From: BM002 sp050124835 | GTDB taxonomy: Bacteria > Desulfobacterota > Syntrophobacteria > BM002 | Direction: 5' to 3' | DNA: 64,000 nucleotides | Assembly: GCA_050124835.1 (NCBI GenBank) | Contig: JASFEM010000003.1 | Location: 1-64,000 of the forward strand | Shown: positions 51,482 through 60,186 of the stretch, in pieces | Layout: the number at the start of each line of letters is the position of its first letter | Position numbering within the stretch: position 1 is the first letter of the stretch | The notes under the pieces: model-generated | Told to the model about the DNA's origin: nothing | What the model saw: the letters and a program-made list of their open reading frames with translations, nothing else | Database searches by the model: none | Program-made: the position numbers and the translations under genes

Positions 51482-51532
51482 CGGATTACCCATTGGTTCA
51501 GAGCCACCCGGACAAGAGAGGAGTACTTTCCT

Positions 51533-51856
51533 ATGAATGATGTCCCTAAAGTTGTTGAGCATCTAAAGAGACTTGCCCAGAAATACCGCGACACTCACCT
51601 GGCCTTGGAAACACGGTGCAGAGAAATGACCTCCGCTGCAGTTTTCTTGGCCGAGCTTAAGCAGCGAGAGGCAACCCTATCGAATCGCTTCCGTTTGGTA
51701 CAGCAGCAATTGCTCGCTTCACTGGAAAAAGATGAGCTAGAAAAGATGCTGGAGCTCTCTGAGATATTCGACGAAATAAGAGTTATCAACCACTTTGCCC
51801 TCCAGGTTGTCGCCGAGGCAAACAAACCAGCCGACGAGCAAATGGAAGGGGCATAG
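51533..51856 (+). CDS. Hypothetical coiled-coil protein
   Basis: 107 residues. Almost wholly alpha-helical with heptad character (VVEHLKRLAQKYRDTHLALE, LKQREATLSNRFRLVQQQLL, LEKDELEKMLELSEIFDEIR). No signal peptide or membrane segment. GAGAGGAG lies upstream of the ATG and a promoter is visible. The family is not recognised; a small cytoplasmic adaptor is a guess. Confidence 0.7.
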   Translation: MNDVPKVVEHLKRLAQKYRDTHLALETRCREMTSAAVFLAELKQREATLSNRFRLVQQQLLASLEKDELEKMLELSEIFDEIRVINHFALQVVAEANKPADEQMEGA

Positions 51857-51884
51857 AAGAGCAGCTGGGGACAGGTAGGCAGCC

Positions 51885-51960
51885 CTTCGACAGGACCTGT
51901 CGACGAGACTTGTCGACGAGCTCAAGTGGTGTCGCTCAGGGCAGGCGGGCAGCAAGCGGG
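51885..51960. repeat. CCCTTCGACAGG-type repeat element
   Basis: Contains CCCTTCGACAGGACCTGTCG, a second GACGAGACTTGTCGACGAGC word and GCTCAGGGCAGGCGGGCAGC, with internal inverted pairs (GACAGG/CCTGTC). Related words occur near 11465 and 49610. Confidence 0.6.
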
Positions 51961-52127
51961 ACAAAGCTTAAGAGCTGGAGCAGGTCGATAGTGAAACTCA
52001 AACTCAGTTTTCGATTGGGATGTTTTTATTTAAATCCAAGATCTGCAAGCCGAAATTTGATGAATACGATACGACGACAGTTCATGGAAAACTAGGTAGG
52101 TGTCCATTGCCAGTAGTTGGAGGATGG

Positions 52128-53339
52128 TTACTCTTTAACGAGCAAAAAATAAAGGGTGCCGGGATGCTTTAGATGTCCGGCAGCAATAGTGCTAAAAGGA
52201 CCGCTACCCCAAAACAAATCCACCCGGCCTGGTCCGCGTATAGCGCCGCCAGTATCCTGGTTTAGCACATAACGGGCAAAGGGGGCCCAGCCCAAAATCA
52301 CACCATCCTTCGCGAAAATCGGCTTCTGACATTCTATGAACGCAAGCGCTCCCTTTGGGAAAAGGCTAGCATCGGTGGCTACTGATCGACCGGCGGTTAG
52401 CGGTACAGCAATGTTACCGTATGGGCCTCCCTCAACCTTCCTGAAAAACACGTAACTCGGGTCGTAGGAAAAGATCTCACCCATTTGGTCCGGATGTTCT
52501 TTCAAGTAGCGGCGGATGGCCTGCATGGACATTGCTTCTTTGGGTATCAGCCCCTTTTCAATAAGAAGTCTCCCAATGGGCCGCCAGGGCCTGCCATTTT
52601 TTCCCGCATAACCCAGTCGAATATAATCCCCATTTAGCAACCTTATGCGCCCCGAACCCTGAATTCGGAGGAAGAAACTGTCCACCGGGTCCGCCACCCA
52701 GACCAGTTCGTGACCTTTGCCAGCTAACTTCCCGTAAAAATCGATTTCCTCGCGGCTGTAATAGGGAACCACATTCTTTCCCTCAGAACGGGCAACCAGA
52801 TTTACTCCTTTGAATTGGTCGCCAAAAAGGCCCAAATCGATTTTGAGAAGATCGTCTGGAACCTCATAGATGGGGAAGCGGTAATGCTCATCTGGCTCTA
52901 GACTACCCTGAATGGTGGGTTCGTAATAACCGGTAAATAGAACCTCGTGCGCATCATTTCTGCCCACTGATTCAAAAAGGAGAAACTGCTGCCGCACGCT
53001 ATCTGCAAGCTCTTCAGAGGAACGACTCTCCGCCAGCAGCGAGAGAAAAGTTTCCAGCGAGCGCTTCATGCGACTCAACGGAACTTGCTGACCTCCAAAG
53101 CTAAATGTTGTCTCCTCAGGGAGTCGCTCGTAGTAGCTCAGGCTGTTACGAATTGCCTGTTCGAGTGAAGACCGGCTCAGGTCGTCTTTTTCCAGCGGTA
53201 TCAGTTGGGGGGAAATCTCTACAAGAGGCTGTTCCGGTCCGGTTACAGGCGGTACCACCCTCGACGGTGCGCATGCGGTCGTGAGCTTCAAAGCCAAGAT
53301 AAGAAAAAGCATGCATCCTGCTATGGTGCGAAATTTCAT
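52128..53339 (-). CDS. mltA: Membrane-bound lytic murein transglycosylase A (MltA)
   Basis: 403 residues. A lipoprotein signal with lipobox LTTAC (Cys23) anchors it in the envelope. The MltA barrel shows VLFTGYYEPTIQGSLEPD, and the 3D domain carries the catalytic aspartate region DTGGAIRGPGRVDLFWG near the C-terminus. It cleaves glycan strands to 1,6-anhydro-muropeptides, the input of the recycling route suggested by nagZ and the AmgK/MurU-like genes. It is 48 bp downstream of ahcY on the minus strand. Confidence 0.95.
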   Translation of the reverse strand: MKFRTIAGCMLFLILALKLTTACAPSRVVPPVTGPEQPLVEISPQLIPLEKDDLSRSSLEQAIRNSLSYYERLPEETTFSFGGQQVPLSRMKRSLETFLSLLAESRSSEELADSVRQQFLLFESVGRNDAHEVLFTGYYEPTIQGSLEPDEHYRFPIYEVPDDLLKIDLGLFGDQFKGVNLVARSEGKNVVPYYSREEIDFYGKLAGKGHELVWVADPVDSFFLRIQGSGRIRLLNGDYIRLGYAGKNGRPWRPIGRLLIEKGLIPKEAMSMQAIRRYLKEHPDQMGEIFSYDPSYVFFRKVEGGPYGNIAVPLTAGRSVATDASLFPKGALAFIECQKPIFAKDGVILGWAPFARYVLNQDTGGAIRGPGRVDLFWGSGPFSTIAAGHLKHPGTLYFLLVKE

Positions 53340-53387
53340 AGCTTCATCCGTGGAGGTGAAAAGATCGTGAAGCGCAGGCTGTTCTCT

Positions 53388-54644
53388 CTATGTTCCCATA
53401 TCCCAGGATCCCAAATATTTCTTCTGCTCCGGGAGCAGCTCGTCAATTTCAATCCCCATGGCGGCTAGCTTTAGGCTGGCGATCTCCCGATCGATTTCTT
53501 CTGGGACACCATATACCTTTTTTTCCAAAGTACCGCTATTTTCCGTCACGTACTTGGCAGCTAAAGCCTGGTTGGCAAAACTCATGTCCATGACACTGGG
53601 CGGATGCCCCTCGGCTGCCGCAAGGTTTATCAACCGCCCTTCCCCCAGAACGTTGATACGCTTGCCGGCCGACAAACGATACTCTTCCACATTTTCCCGA
53701 ATCTGCCGCCTTTCCTCGGTCATCTCTGCCAGAGCTTCCAGGTCGATCTCCACGTTGAAATGGCCAGAATTGCAGATGATGGCTCCGTCTTTCATTACCG
53801 CAAAATGTTCCTGCCGGAGAACTTTGATGTCTCCAGTCACGGTACAGAAGAAATCTCCCACCTTGGCTGCCTGCAGCATGGGCATAACCTGATAGCCGTC
53901 CATTACCGCCTCCAAGGCGCGCAGCGGCTCCACCTCAGTAACTATTACCTTGGCACCCATCCCACTTGCACGCATGGCTACTCCACGACCGCACCAACCA
54001 TAGCCTGAAACAACAAAGTTCGAGCCAGCCAGCAAACGATTGGTAGCCCGGATGATCCCGTCCACCGTACTTTGACCCGTTCCATAGCGATTGTCGAAGA
54101 GGTGTTTAGTATTGGCATCGTTTACCGCTATGATCGGATAGGCCAAAACGCCCTCGGCAGCCATACTCCTGAGGCGAATGACTCCAGTGGTGGTCTCCTC
54201 GGTTCCCGCAACGATGTGATCGAGAAGCTCCCGCCGCTCAGCATGGATTGTGCTCACCAAGTCGGCCCCATCGTCCATTGTAATTTGGGGTTTCACGTCC
54301 AGAGCCTGATGTATATGACGGTAGTAGGTGTCCCTATCCTCACCTTTGATGGAAAACACCGGGATATTCTCATTTGATACTAGATAAGCGGCCACATCAT
54401 CCTGGGTGCTCAGCGGATTGGATGCGCATAAATGAACCTGGGCGCCACCAGCCTTGAGGGTCTGCACCAGCACCGCCGTCTCCGTGGTCACATGCAGGCA
54501 AGCTGCGATTCGCACGCCTTTAAGGGGCTTCTTATGGGCAAAACGATCCTTTATGGCAGTCAGTACAGACATACCCTGGGTAGCCCACTCCACCCGGTTT
54601 CCGCCCTGCTCCGCTAGTGAAAGATCCTTTACATCATATTCCAT
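53388..54644 (-). CDS. ahcY: Adenosylhomocysteinase
   Basis: 418 residues. ACLHVTTETAVLVQTLKAGGA, MDDGADLVSTIH, the NAD-binding FVVSGYGWCGRGVAMRA and the C-terminal DMSFANQALAAKYV are standard for the family. It hydrolyses S-adenosylhomocysteine to adenosine and homocysteine. Encoded 211 bp downstream of metK, so the SAM-forming and SAH-removing enzymes are neighbours. CTCC-rich complement upstream gives a GGAGGA Shine-Dalgarno. Confidence 0.97.
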   Translation of the reverse strand: MEYDVKDLSLAEQGGNRVEWATQGMSVLTAIKDRFAHKKPLKGVRIAACLHVTTETAVLVQTLKAGGAQVHLCASNPLSTQDDVAAYLVSNENIPVFSIKGEDRDTYYRHIHQALDVKPQITMDDGADLVSTIHAERRELLDHIVAGTEETTTGVIRLRSMAAEGVLAYPIIAVNDANTKHLFDNRYGTGQSTVDGIIRATNRLLAGSNFVVSGYGWCGRGVAMRASGMGAKVIVTEVEPLRALEAVMDGYQVMPMLQAAKVGDFFCTVTGDIKVLRQEHFAVMKDGAIICNSGHFNVEIDLEALAEMTEERRQIRENVEEYRLSAGKRINVLGEGRLINLAAAEGHPPSVMDMSFANQALAAKYVTENSGTLEKKVYGVPEEIDREIASLKLAAMGIEIDELLPEQKKYLGSWDMGT

Positions 54645-54769
54645 TGCTATACAGTCCTCCTTCCAAAAATGGGTAAACCATAATTGCTGATCTCCTCGGT
54701 ATCATCGAGAATGCAAACGTCATTGTACGAATTTACAAGGTAGCTCTCGGCGCTGATTAAAAAAACACA

Positions 54770-54855
54770 CCGTTTCTCCGGCTGACAGCCAGCGCCTGGC
54801 AGGTTCAACAAAACGTTTTATGCTGCATGCTGCCCGCTGTCTGCTGCAAGCTGAA
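54770..54855. repeat. Word repeats between metK and ahcY
   Basis: GGCTGACAGCCAGCGCCTGG and CTGCATGCTGCCCGCTGTCT-type words separated by unique DNA. Confidence 0.55.
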
Positions 54856-56025
54856 CTAAATTCCTGCCTTTTCCCTTAGCTCGTCCACCTTGTCGGTCAA
54901 TTCCCAGGTGAAATCAGGATCATTACGGCCAAAGTGCCCGTAACATGCCGTCTTCTTGAAAATGGGCCGCAGGAGCTTAAGCTGACTGATCATGTTGGCC
55001 GGCTTGAAACTAAACGTATCCCGCACGATCTCAGCAATACGATCCGGGGGAATCTTACCAGTACCAAAGGTATCGATCATCAGGCTCACCGGTTCGGCCA
55101 CACCAATGCAGTAGGCGACCTGCACCTCACATTTATCTGCCAATCCAGCAGCGACAATGTTTTTTGCCACGTAGCGAGCCATGTATGAGCCGCTCCGGTC
55201 AACCTTGGAGGGGTCCTTGCCGGAAAAACATCCCCCACCGTGGCTACCCTGTCCGCCGTAAGTGTCAACTATGATTTTGCGGCCCGTCAGTCCACAGTCT
55301 CCCATGGGACCACCGATTACAAAACGGCCCGTGGCATTGATGAAATACTTGGTCTGATCGTCCAGCATATGTTCTGGAATAACCTTGCGGACAACCTCCT
55401 CAATGATTCCCTCGCGCAGGGTATCATACTTCACCTGGGGGACATGCTGCGCCGCCACCACCACGGTGTGTACCCTGCGAGGTGTGCCATTTTCATACTC
55501 CACCGTAATCTGTGACTTACCGTCCGGACGCAGAAAGTCAAGCACCCCGCTCTTTCGCACCTCCGCAAGCCGCTTGGTGACCCGGTGCGCGTAGTAGATG
55601 GGTGTCGGCATAAGAACCGGGGTCTCACTGCAGGCGTAGCCGAACATGAGTCCCTGGTCTCCAGCGCCCTGCTCTTCAAACAGACCCTCACCCGCGGTGA
55701 CTCCCTGAGAGATGTCCGGGGACTGCTTATCAATGGAGGTCATCACCGCGCAGGTCTCCCAGTCAAAACCCATTCCCGAATTGTTGTAGCCTATATCCCG
55801 AATGGTGTCCCTGACGATTTGCGGCATGTCCACCCAGCAGGTTGTGGTGATCTCACCTGCAATAATGGCCATACCGGTAGTTACCAGGGTCTCGCAGGCA
55901 ACACGGCCTTGCTTGTCCTCGGCTATGATTGCGTCGAGGATGGCGTCAGAAATGCGGTCGGCCACCTTGTCTGGATGGCCTTCGGCAACAGATTCAGAAG
56001 TGAATAGAAAATTGGTCATCGACAT
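54856..56025 (-). CDS. metK: S-adenosylmethionine synthase
   Basis: 389 residues. FTSESVAEGHPDKVADRISD at the N-terminus, GAGDQGLMFGYA and GGCFSGKDPSKVDRSGSYMA are the family signatures. It makes SAM from methionine and ATP. AAGGAGG lies eight bases before the ATG at 56025; a second ATG two codons on is less well placed. No known SAM riboswitch core is seen upstream. Confidence 0.98.
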   Translation of the reverse strand: MSMTNFLFTSESVAEGHPDKVADRISDAILDAIIAEDKQGRVACETLVTTGMAIIAGEITTTCWVDMPQIVRDTIRDIGYNNSGMGFDWETCAVMTSIDKQSPDISQGVTAGEGLFEEQGAGDQGLMFGYACSETPVLMPTPIYYAHRVTKRLAEVRKSGVLDFLRPDGKSQITVEYENGTPRRVHTVVVAAQHVPQVKYDTLREGIIEEVVRKVIPEHMLDDQTKYFINATGRFVIGGPMGDCGLTGRKIIVDTYGGQGSHGGGCFSGKDPSKVDRSGSYMARYVAKNIVAAGLADKCEVQVAYCIGVAEPVSLMIDTFGTGKIPPDRIAEIVRDTFSFKPANMISQLKLLRPIFKKTACYGHFGRNDPDFTWELTDKVDELREKAGI

Positions 56026-56376
56026 CGAATAAGCCTCCTTGTTTCTAGCTCTCGGCTTTAAGTATTGAGCCTTGAATTTTAGACCTTATCTCTAGGCATT
56101 ACTACGTATTTTATAGGTTCATAACGATCAGGATGCTCTGAAGGTTCCCAATGATATGAACGATAACTCAATGATTTTACAACTCAACTGCTTTACGAAC
56201 CATTTACCAGGCTGTTAAACTAATTAGCGCTCATGCGAAAACCCCGGTTTTCGCATGAGCGCCGTCAGCGATCAGCTTTCAGCAAAATACATTTAGAAAA
56301 ATATGGTTAGGCCGATCCCGCCTGGCGGGACTGAAAGCTGACAGCTCCATCCATACCTGCGATTTTCGGCTGGATA
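56026..56376. repeat. Gap upstream of metK with palindrome and word repeats
   Basis: 351 bp. It contains the palindrome at 56226-56261 and inverted word pairs CGATCAGCTTTCAGC (56267-56281) and CTGAAAGCTGACAGC (about 56331-56345). The metK promoter must lie between 56040 and 56220. No frame is credible. Confidence 0.5.
56226..56261. repeat. 17-bp perfect palindrome between the DUF502 gene and metK
   Basis: Arms GCGCTCATGCGAAAACC (56226-56242) and GGTTTTCGCATGAGCGC (56245-56261) with a two-base centre. No T-run follows on either strand, so it may be cruciform-prone or a dispersed palindrome rather than a simple terminator. Confidence 0.8.
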
Positions 56377-57111
56377 CTAACTGACTGACTTCTTGCCGTC
56401 CTCTCCCTTCCCGTTGGTCTCACCCGGGGGTGTTATGCGCTCTACCTGTCTTGCATTCCGCGCCCGTCTACGAAATGGAAATTGCGATTGTCCCTCCCCG
56501 GGTTCAACCACACCTCCGGAAATCAGAAGTTTGAAAGCATCTTCCACACTGATGCTCAAGGGGATCGTATCTTCCTCCGGCAACACCAGGAAGAATCCTG
56601 AGGTGGGATTCGGTGTCGTTGGAAGAAAAATGCTGAGCATCTTGGTGCCTATCTTCTCCCGGATCTCCCCCGATGTCCTTGCGGTCACGAACGCCAGGGA
56701 GTAGACCCCCTTTCTGGGATATTCCACTAGAACAACCCGCTTGAATGCTTCATGGGTGTCGCCAAAGATCGCCAAAATAAGCTGTTTTACCGCCCCATAA
56801 AGGGGGCGCACCAGGGGGATCTTGGAGACCATGTACTCGCCGAAGTCGACGATCCGCCGTCCAATATAGTTCTTCACCAGAATCCCGGTTACCAGCACTA
56901 TTACAACAAATAGAACCAGCCCGAGACCCGGAATCTTAAAGGGAAGATAGATGTCAGGATGAAATTTTTGGGGGATAAAGCCCAGAGCCCGGTCCATCAG
57001 CCTTATAATGACTGAGATCACGAAAATAACCGCGCCCAAAGGGACGATGACGAGGAGGCCGGCCATGAAGTAGCCGCGAATTATAGCTCGAAGCCAATTG
57101 AAAAATCTCAT
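56377..57111 (-). CDS. DUF502-family inner-membrane protein
   Basis: 244 residues. Two membrane helices (about 12-38 and 60-82) flank a short loop; then the family segment IPLVRPLYGAVKQLILAIFG and the soluble part with IFLPTTPNPTSGFFLVLPEE and SVEDAFKLLISGGVV. The family is widespread but has no established function. The start overlaps the end of panD by 4 bp. Confidence 0.92.
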   Translation of the reverse strand: MRFFNWLRAIIRGYFMAGLLVIVPLGAVIFVISVIIRLMDRALGFIPQKFHPDIYLPFKIPGLGLVLFVVIVLVTGILVKNYIGRRIVDFGEYMVSKIPLVRPLYGAVKQLILAIFGDTHEAFKRVVLVEYPRKGVYSLAFVTARTSGEIREKIGTKMLSIFLPTTPNPTSGFFLVLPEEDTIPLSISVEDAFKLLISGGVVEPGEGQSQFPFRRRARNARQVERITPPGETNGKGEDGKKSVS

Positions 57112-57479
57112 GTTCTGGTTATCGCTACCACCGGCCGAGGCCGATTGGTCTCATCTACCAAGATAATCGTCGGCTGGTGGTGTGCCAATTCCTCCTCCTC
57201 AAGGATTGCGTAGGTGGTAATGATGATCAAATCACCCGGTTGCCCTTTGCGAGCGGCGGCTCCATTTAAGGAGATTTCCCCGGAACCCTCGGGCGCGGCT
57301 ATGGCATAGGTATCGAAGCGCTCTCCGTTGGATAGGTTGTATACTCCCACCTGTTCATGGAGTGCAATGTCGGCCTGAGCCATCAACTCCGGGTCGATAC
57401 TTAGGCTGCCCTCGTAATCCAAGCAAGCGGCTGTAACCGTCGCCCGGTGAATCTTTGCTTTTAGGAAAATGCGCTGCAT
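57108..57479 (-). CDS. panD: Aspartate 1-decarboxylase precursor
   Basis: 123 residues from ATG 57479, with GGGAGGAG ten bases upstream; a longer frame to 57554 runs into the leader. The self-cleavage site is Gly24-Ser25 in LDYEGSLSID, which yields the pyruvoyl cofactor, and Lys9 and Tyr-containing motifs are in place; NLSNGERFDTYAI and NGAAARKGQPGDLIIITTY follow. It makes beta-alanine for pantothenate and CoA. A long leader with attenuator-like structure precedes it. Confidence 0.96.
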   Translation of the reverse strand: MQRIFLKAKIHRATVTAACLDYEGSLSIDPELMAQADIALHEQVGVYNLSNGERFDTYAIAAPEGSGEISLNGAAARKGQPGDLIIITTYAILEEEELAHHQPTIILVDETNRPRPVVAITRT

Positions 57480-57552
57480 GGCTTGATCTCCTCCCTGTCT
57501 GGAAAACCTTAAGTTCCGTTCCGCTGAACCTCGACGAGGTAGGCGGCCATGC

Positions 57553-57585
57553 AAAAAGCCTCCAAGACGACTGTCCAGAAGGCTT
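57553..57585 (-). terminator. Attenuator-like hairpin in the panD leader
   Basis: On the minus strand AAGCCT (57585-57580) pairs with AGGCTT (57561-57556) around an 18-base loop with inner GAC/GTC pairing, followed by TTTTT. It lies about 75 bases before panD. Upstream a second hairpin pairs GATGC with GCATC (about 57598-57630) around GTAGTA/TACTAC. Confidence 0.6.
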
Positions 57586-57710
57586 AGGCACTCTCCAGAT
57601 GCGGTGTAGTATCGTTACTACCCCTTGCATCGGCCTGAACAACTGGCTCTCTACCGTCTCGGTCCACGAAATGGATCCAAGCGGGCTATTTAACTTTCCA
57701 TAAATAGTTT

Positions 57711-57739
57711 TTGTTATCACGACTTATTCGCCAGGTCAA
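57711..57739 (-). promoter_or_regulatory. Sigma-70-type promoter of panD
   Basis: On the minus strand TTGACC (57739-57734), 17-bp spacer, TAACAA (57716-57711), predicting a leader of about 225 bases. The gap 57480-57825 otherwise shows only the leader hairpins. Confidence 0.55.
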
Positions 57740-57825
57740 CCCTGCTTTTCCCTTTAATTGAGGTAAGAGTAGGCACTCACAGGTAAAACATGCCATCATT
57801 TTTTCTCGCTGGTGATGTTAATGCT

Positions 57826-58680
57826 CTATGCTTTACCCCTTGCCAGCGCATCTGCCAGCCGTAGGAAATCCCCAAGGTCAAGGCTCTCTGGCCTGCGACG
57901 GGGCTCGATGGCTGCATTCTCCAGGGCTATGTCGAGTGACTCGGGGGTCAGATCAGGAAGATTCCCTGCCAGAAGGCTGTTCCTGAGAGTCTTACGCCGG
58001 TGTGCGAAAGCACACTTTACCACCTGAAGAAGCCAATCGGCTTCCACCCTGGGTGCTAGAGGACAAACCCGAAACGACAGGCAGATGACTTGAGAGTCAA
58101 CCTTGGGAACCGGATAAAACTGCGAGGATTTTACCCGCATCAAACGTCTGCGCTCACAATGATATTCGGACATTACCGAAAGGATGCCATGATCCTTGCT
58201 GCCCGGACCGGCCAGCAACCGTTCTGCCACCTCATTCTGCAACATCAGTACTGCTTCCTGAAGACAACCTGCTTCTCCCATAAGCTTGAACAGAACGGGG
58301 CTACTGATGTTGTAAGGGAGGTTGCCGATGATCTTGAGTTTTGTACTGAAACGATCATACAAAGCGCCGAAATCCAGCCGCAGAATATCCAGGCACTCTA
58401 TGCTAACGAGTTTATCTGATCCGTTCTCATAAAGCTGCTTCCGCATGAACTCAGCCAGTTCCGGGTCAATTTCCACCGCCACCACTCGAGCACCACTCCG
58501 GCTCAGCGGCAAAGTCAAAGCGCCCAGTCCGGCCCCAATTTCCACCACCACATCTCCGGGCCCAGGACGGATCGCTGCTGCTATTTTCTCAGCGGTTGCC
58601 CGATGGATGAGAAAATGCTGGCCCAAGCCTTTGGCTGGTCTTCTGCCTAGAATTTTCAGTGCCTGCCGGGGGGAAATCAT
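57826..58680 (-). CDS. rsmA: 16S rRNA adenine dimethyltransferase RsmA (KsgA)
   Basis: 284 residues. GLGQHFLIHRATAEKIA at the start, the SAM site VVVEIGAGLGALTLPL, and the catalytic NLPYNISSPVLFKL motif identify it; AHRRKTLRNSLL is in the C-terminal domain. It dimethylates two adjacent adenines of helix 45 in 16S rRNA. 17 bp downstream of the DUF2062 gene on the minus strand. Confidence 0.96.
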   Translation of the reverse strand: MISPRQALKILGRRPAKGLGQHFLIHRATAEKIAAAIRPGPGDVVVEIGAGLGALTLPLSRSGARVVAVEIDPELAEFMRKQLYENGSDKLVSIECLDILRLDFGALYDRFSTKLKIIGNLPYNISSPVLFKLMGEAGCLQEAVLMLQNEVAERLLAGPGSKDHGILSVMSEYHCERRRLMRVKSSQFYPVPKVDSQVICLSFRVCPLAPRVEADWLLQVVKCAFAHRRKTLRNSLLAGNLPDLTPESLDIALENAAIEPRRRPESLDLGDFLRLADALARGKA

Positions 58681-58697
58681 TTTTCAGATTCTCTTTT

Positions 58698-59174
58698 TCA
58701 ACTGGATTCTCCCCGAAAACGAGGGGAGCTGGTAAATTTGTATGTCAGAAAATAAGCGAGCACACCCGGCAAGATTCCCAGAAGAACCCCACCATGTAAC
58801 ATTGCCGCTGTCACATCACCGCCGAGCTTGATGATTGCGAGAAACGAATAATCCGAAGGCAGGGCAAGTTCATCCATCCCCAGTACGAATCGTCCCAAAC
58901 GATAGCTGGCGTAGTAAAAAATCGGAATGGTTAGCGGATTGCTCACCCAAACCCCAAGAGCCGCTGCCAGCTTGCTGGCCCGCAGTAGCACCGCCAGAGA
59001 TACAGCCAGCACCGTGTGGAAAGGAATGGTAGGTGTGATCGCAATGAATACTCCTATGGCCATCCCCAATGAAAGCTCGTGAGGTTTGCCGCGCAATTCC
59101 TTGAGCTGCCGCAGAAACTCCTGCCACCAGTAGGCGGGGCTGAAGATCTTTTGTGCCGGTTTCGGTAGTGTCAT
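58698..59174 (-). CDS. DUF2062-family membrane protein
   Basis: 158 residues. Hydrophobic helices around the family core SLGMAIGVFIAITPTIPFHT, the conserved SNPLTIPIFYYASYRLG, and a C-terminal helix (LLGILPGVLAYFLTYKF). Function is unsettled. Directly upstream of rsmA, 17 bp apart, so probably co-transcribed. Confidence 0.92.
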   Translation of the reverse strand: MTLPKPAQKIFSPAYWWQEFLRQLKELRGKPHELSLGMAIGVFIAITPTIPFHTVLAVSLAVLLRASKLAAALGVWVSNPLTIPIFYYASYRLGRFVLGMDELALPSDYSFLAIIKLGGDVTAAMLHGGVLLGILPGVLAYFLTYKFTSSPRFRGESS

Positions 59175-59263
59175 GGGTCGAAAAGTGTTTTTAGTGGGCT
59201 CTCAAACTGTGGCAGCTGGCCTCTCTTAGCTCCCAACGTCTTCACTCGCAGGAAAACGCGACG

Positions 59264-60115
59264 CTATAAACCTCCAAAGACCGTATGCTCAATCGTTTCA
59301 AAAACATTCTCGAGCTCGAAAACCACGGCATAGAGCTCCTCAGTTGACTGCCCTGGATTGATACAGATGGTTTTTCCGATCCGGTCCAGGTAAGTTCCAC
59401 TAATTTCTGATGATTCGTGAATATGACCGTGTAGGGTCAAGTAAGGCTGGCGTCTCTCTATGAATGCCCTTATGGCCCGGCTGCCAATCCAGCGACCGTC
59501 AAACAGTCTGTCAAGATTGGTCTGGAATGGCGGAGAATGCATCACATAAATGGTCTTACGAAAATCTCGAGGGGTTGGCAGCAAAACGAGTTCTTCTTCA
59601 ATGGATTTCATCCTGGCAAAATAATGGAGGGGATCGACCACTGCGATCTTCGTTCCCTGGCTGAGGCAGGCCGTGCACCGCTGGCCATCAACGCCATCTT
59701 CCTGCAGATCTCGACGTTCACCATCCTTGATGGCAAAAGGAGTGGGTGGCACGTGACCGTAGCCGATCAATTCGTGACCACCTCCCAAGTCATGTCTTTC
59801 GGCGTGAAGCAGTTTTAGTATCCCCTTTTCAGCGAGGTTTCTGAGGTGGGTGTCGCCTGCCTGCCAGTCATCATTTCCCAGCATGGCATAGACCTTGGCC
59901 CGCGGGAGTATGGAAAGAAAATCACGGAGCACTGGCTCTAGGAAGGTGTAAATGAAATCTTCTTGCTCTTGGAGCGAGTATTGAAAGGGACCATGGATGG
60001 GGAGCATATCTCCCCCAATGATGATGACCTGGGCCTTTTTCTGTGTTGCCAGCTCAAAGAGTTCCAGATACAGGTCTCTAATTCCATGGAGATCGGATGT
60101 ATAAACTATAGCCAT
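59264..60115 (-). CDS. Calcineurin-type metallophosphoesterase
   Basis: 283 residues. Motifs SDLHG (D8, H10), IIIGGDMLP, AMLGNDDWQ and HGHIHES give the full dinuclear metal site. The YMHSPPFQTNLDRLFDGRWI loop between them is a specific feature of the subgroup. Substrate unknown. 72 bp downstream of nadA. Confidence 0.88.
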   Translation of the reverse strand: MAIVYTSDLHGIRDLYLELFELATQKKAQVIIIGGDMLPIHGPFQYSLQEQEDFIYTFLEPVLRDFLSILPRAKVYAMLGNDDWQAGDTHLRNLAEKGILKLLHAERHDLGGGHELIGYGHVPPTPFAIKDGERRDLQEDGVDGQRCTACLSQGTKIAVVDPLHYFARMKSIEEELVLLPTPRDFRKTIYVMHSPPFQTNLDRLFDGRWIGSRAIRAFIERRQPYLTLHGHIHESSEISGTYLDRIGKTICINPGQSTEELYAVVFELENVFETIEHTVFGGL

Positions 60116-60186
60116 CCCTGCTATCCAAGCGGTCCGTTCGAGTCACTCAGCGGTTGCCCATCCCAGCGAGCCCAGTCCTTCGACGC

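Noticed and set aside
56026..56376. SAM riboswitch upstream of metK
   Set aside because: None of the conserved SAM-I, SAM-II or SAM/SAH cores could be found on the coding strand.
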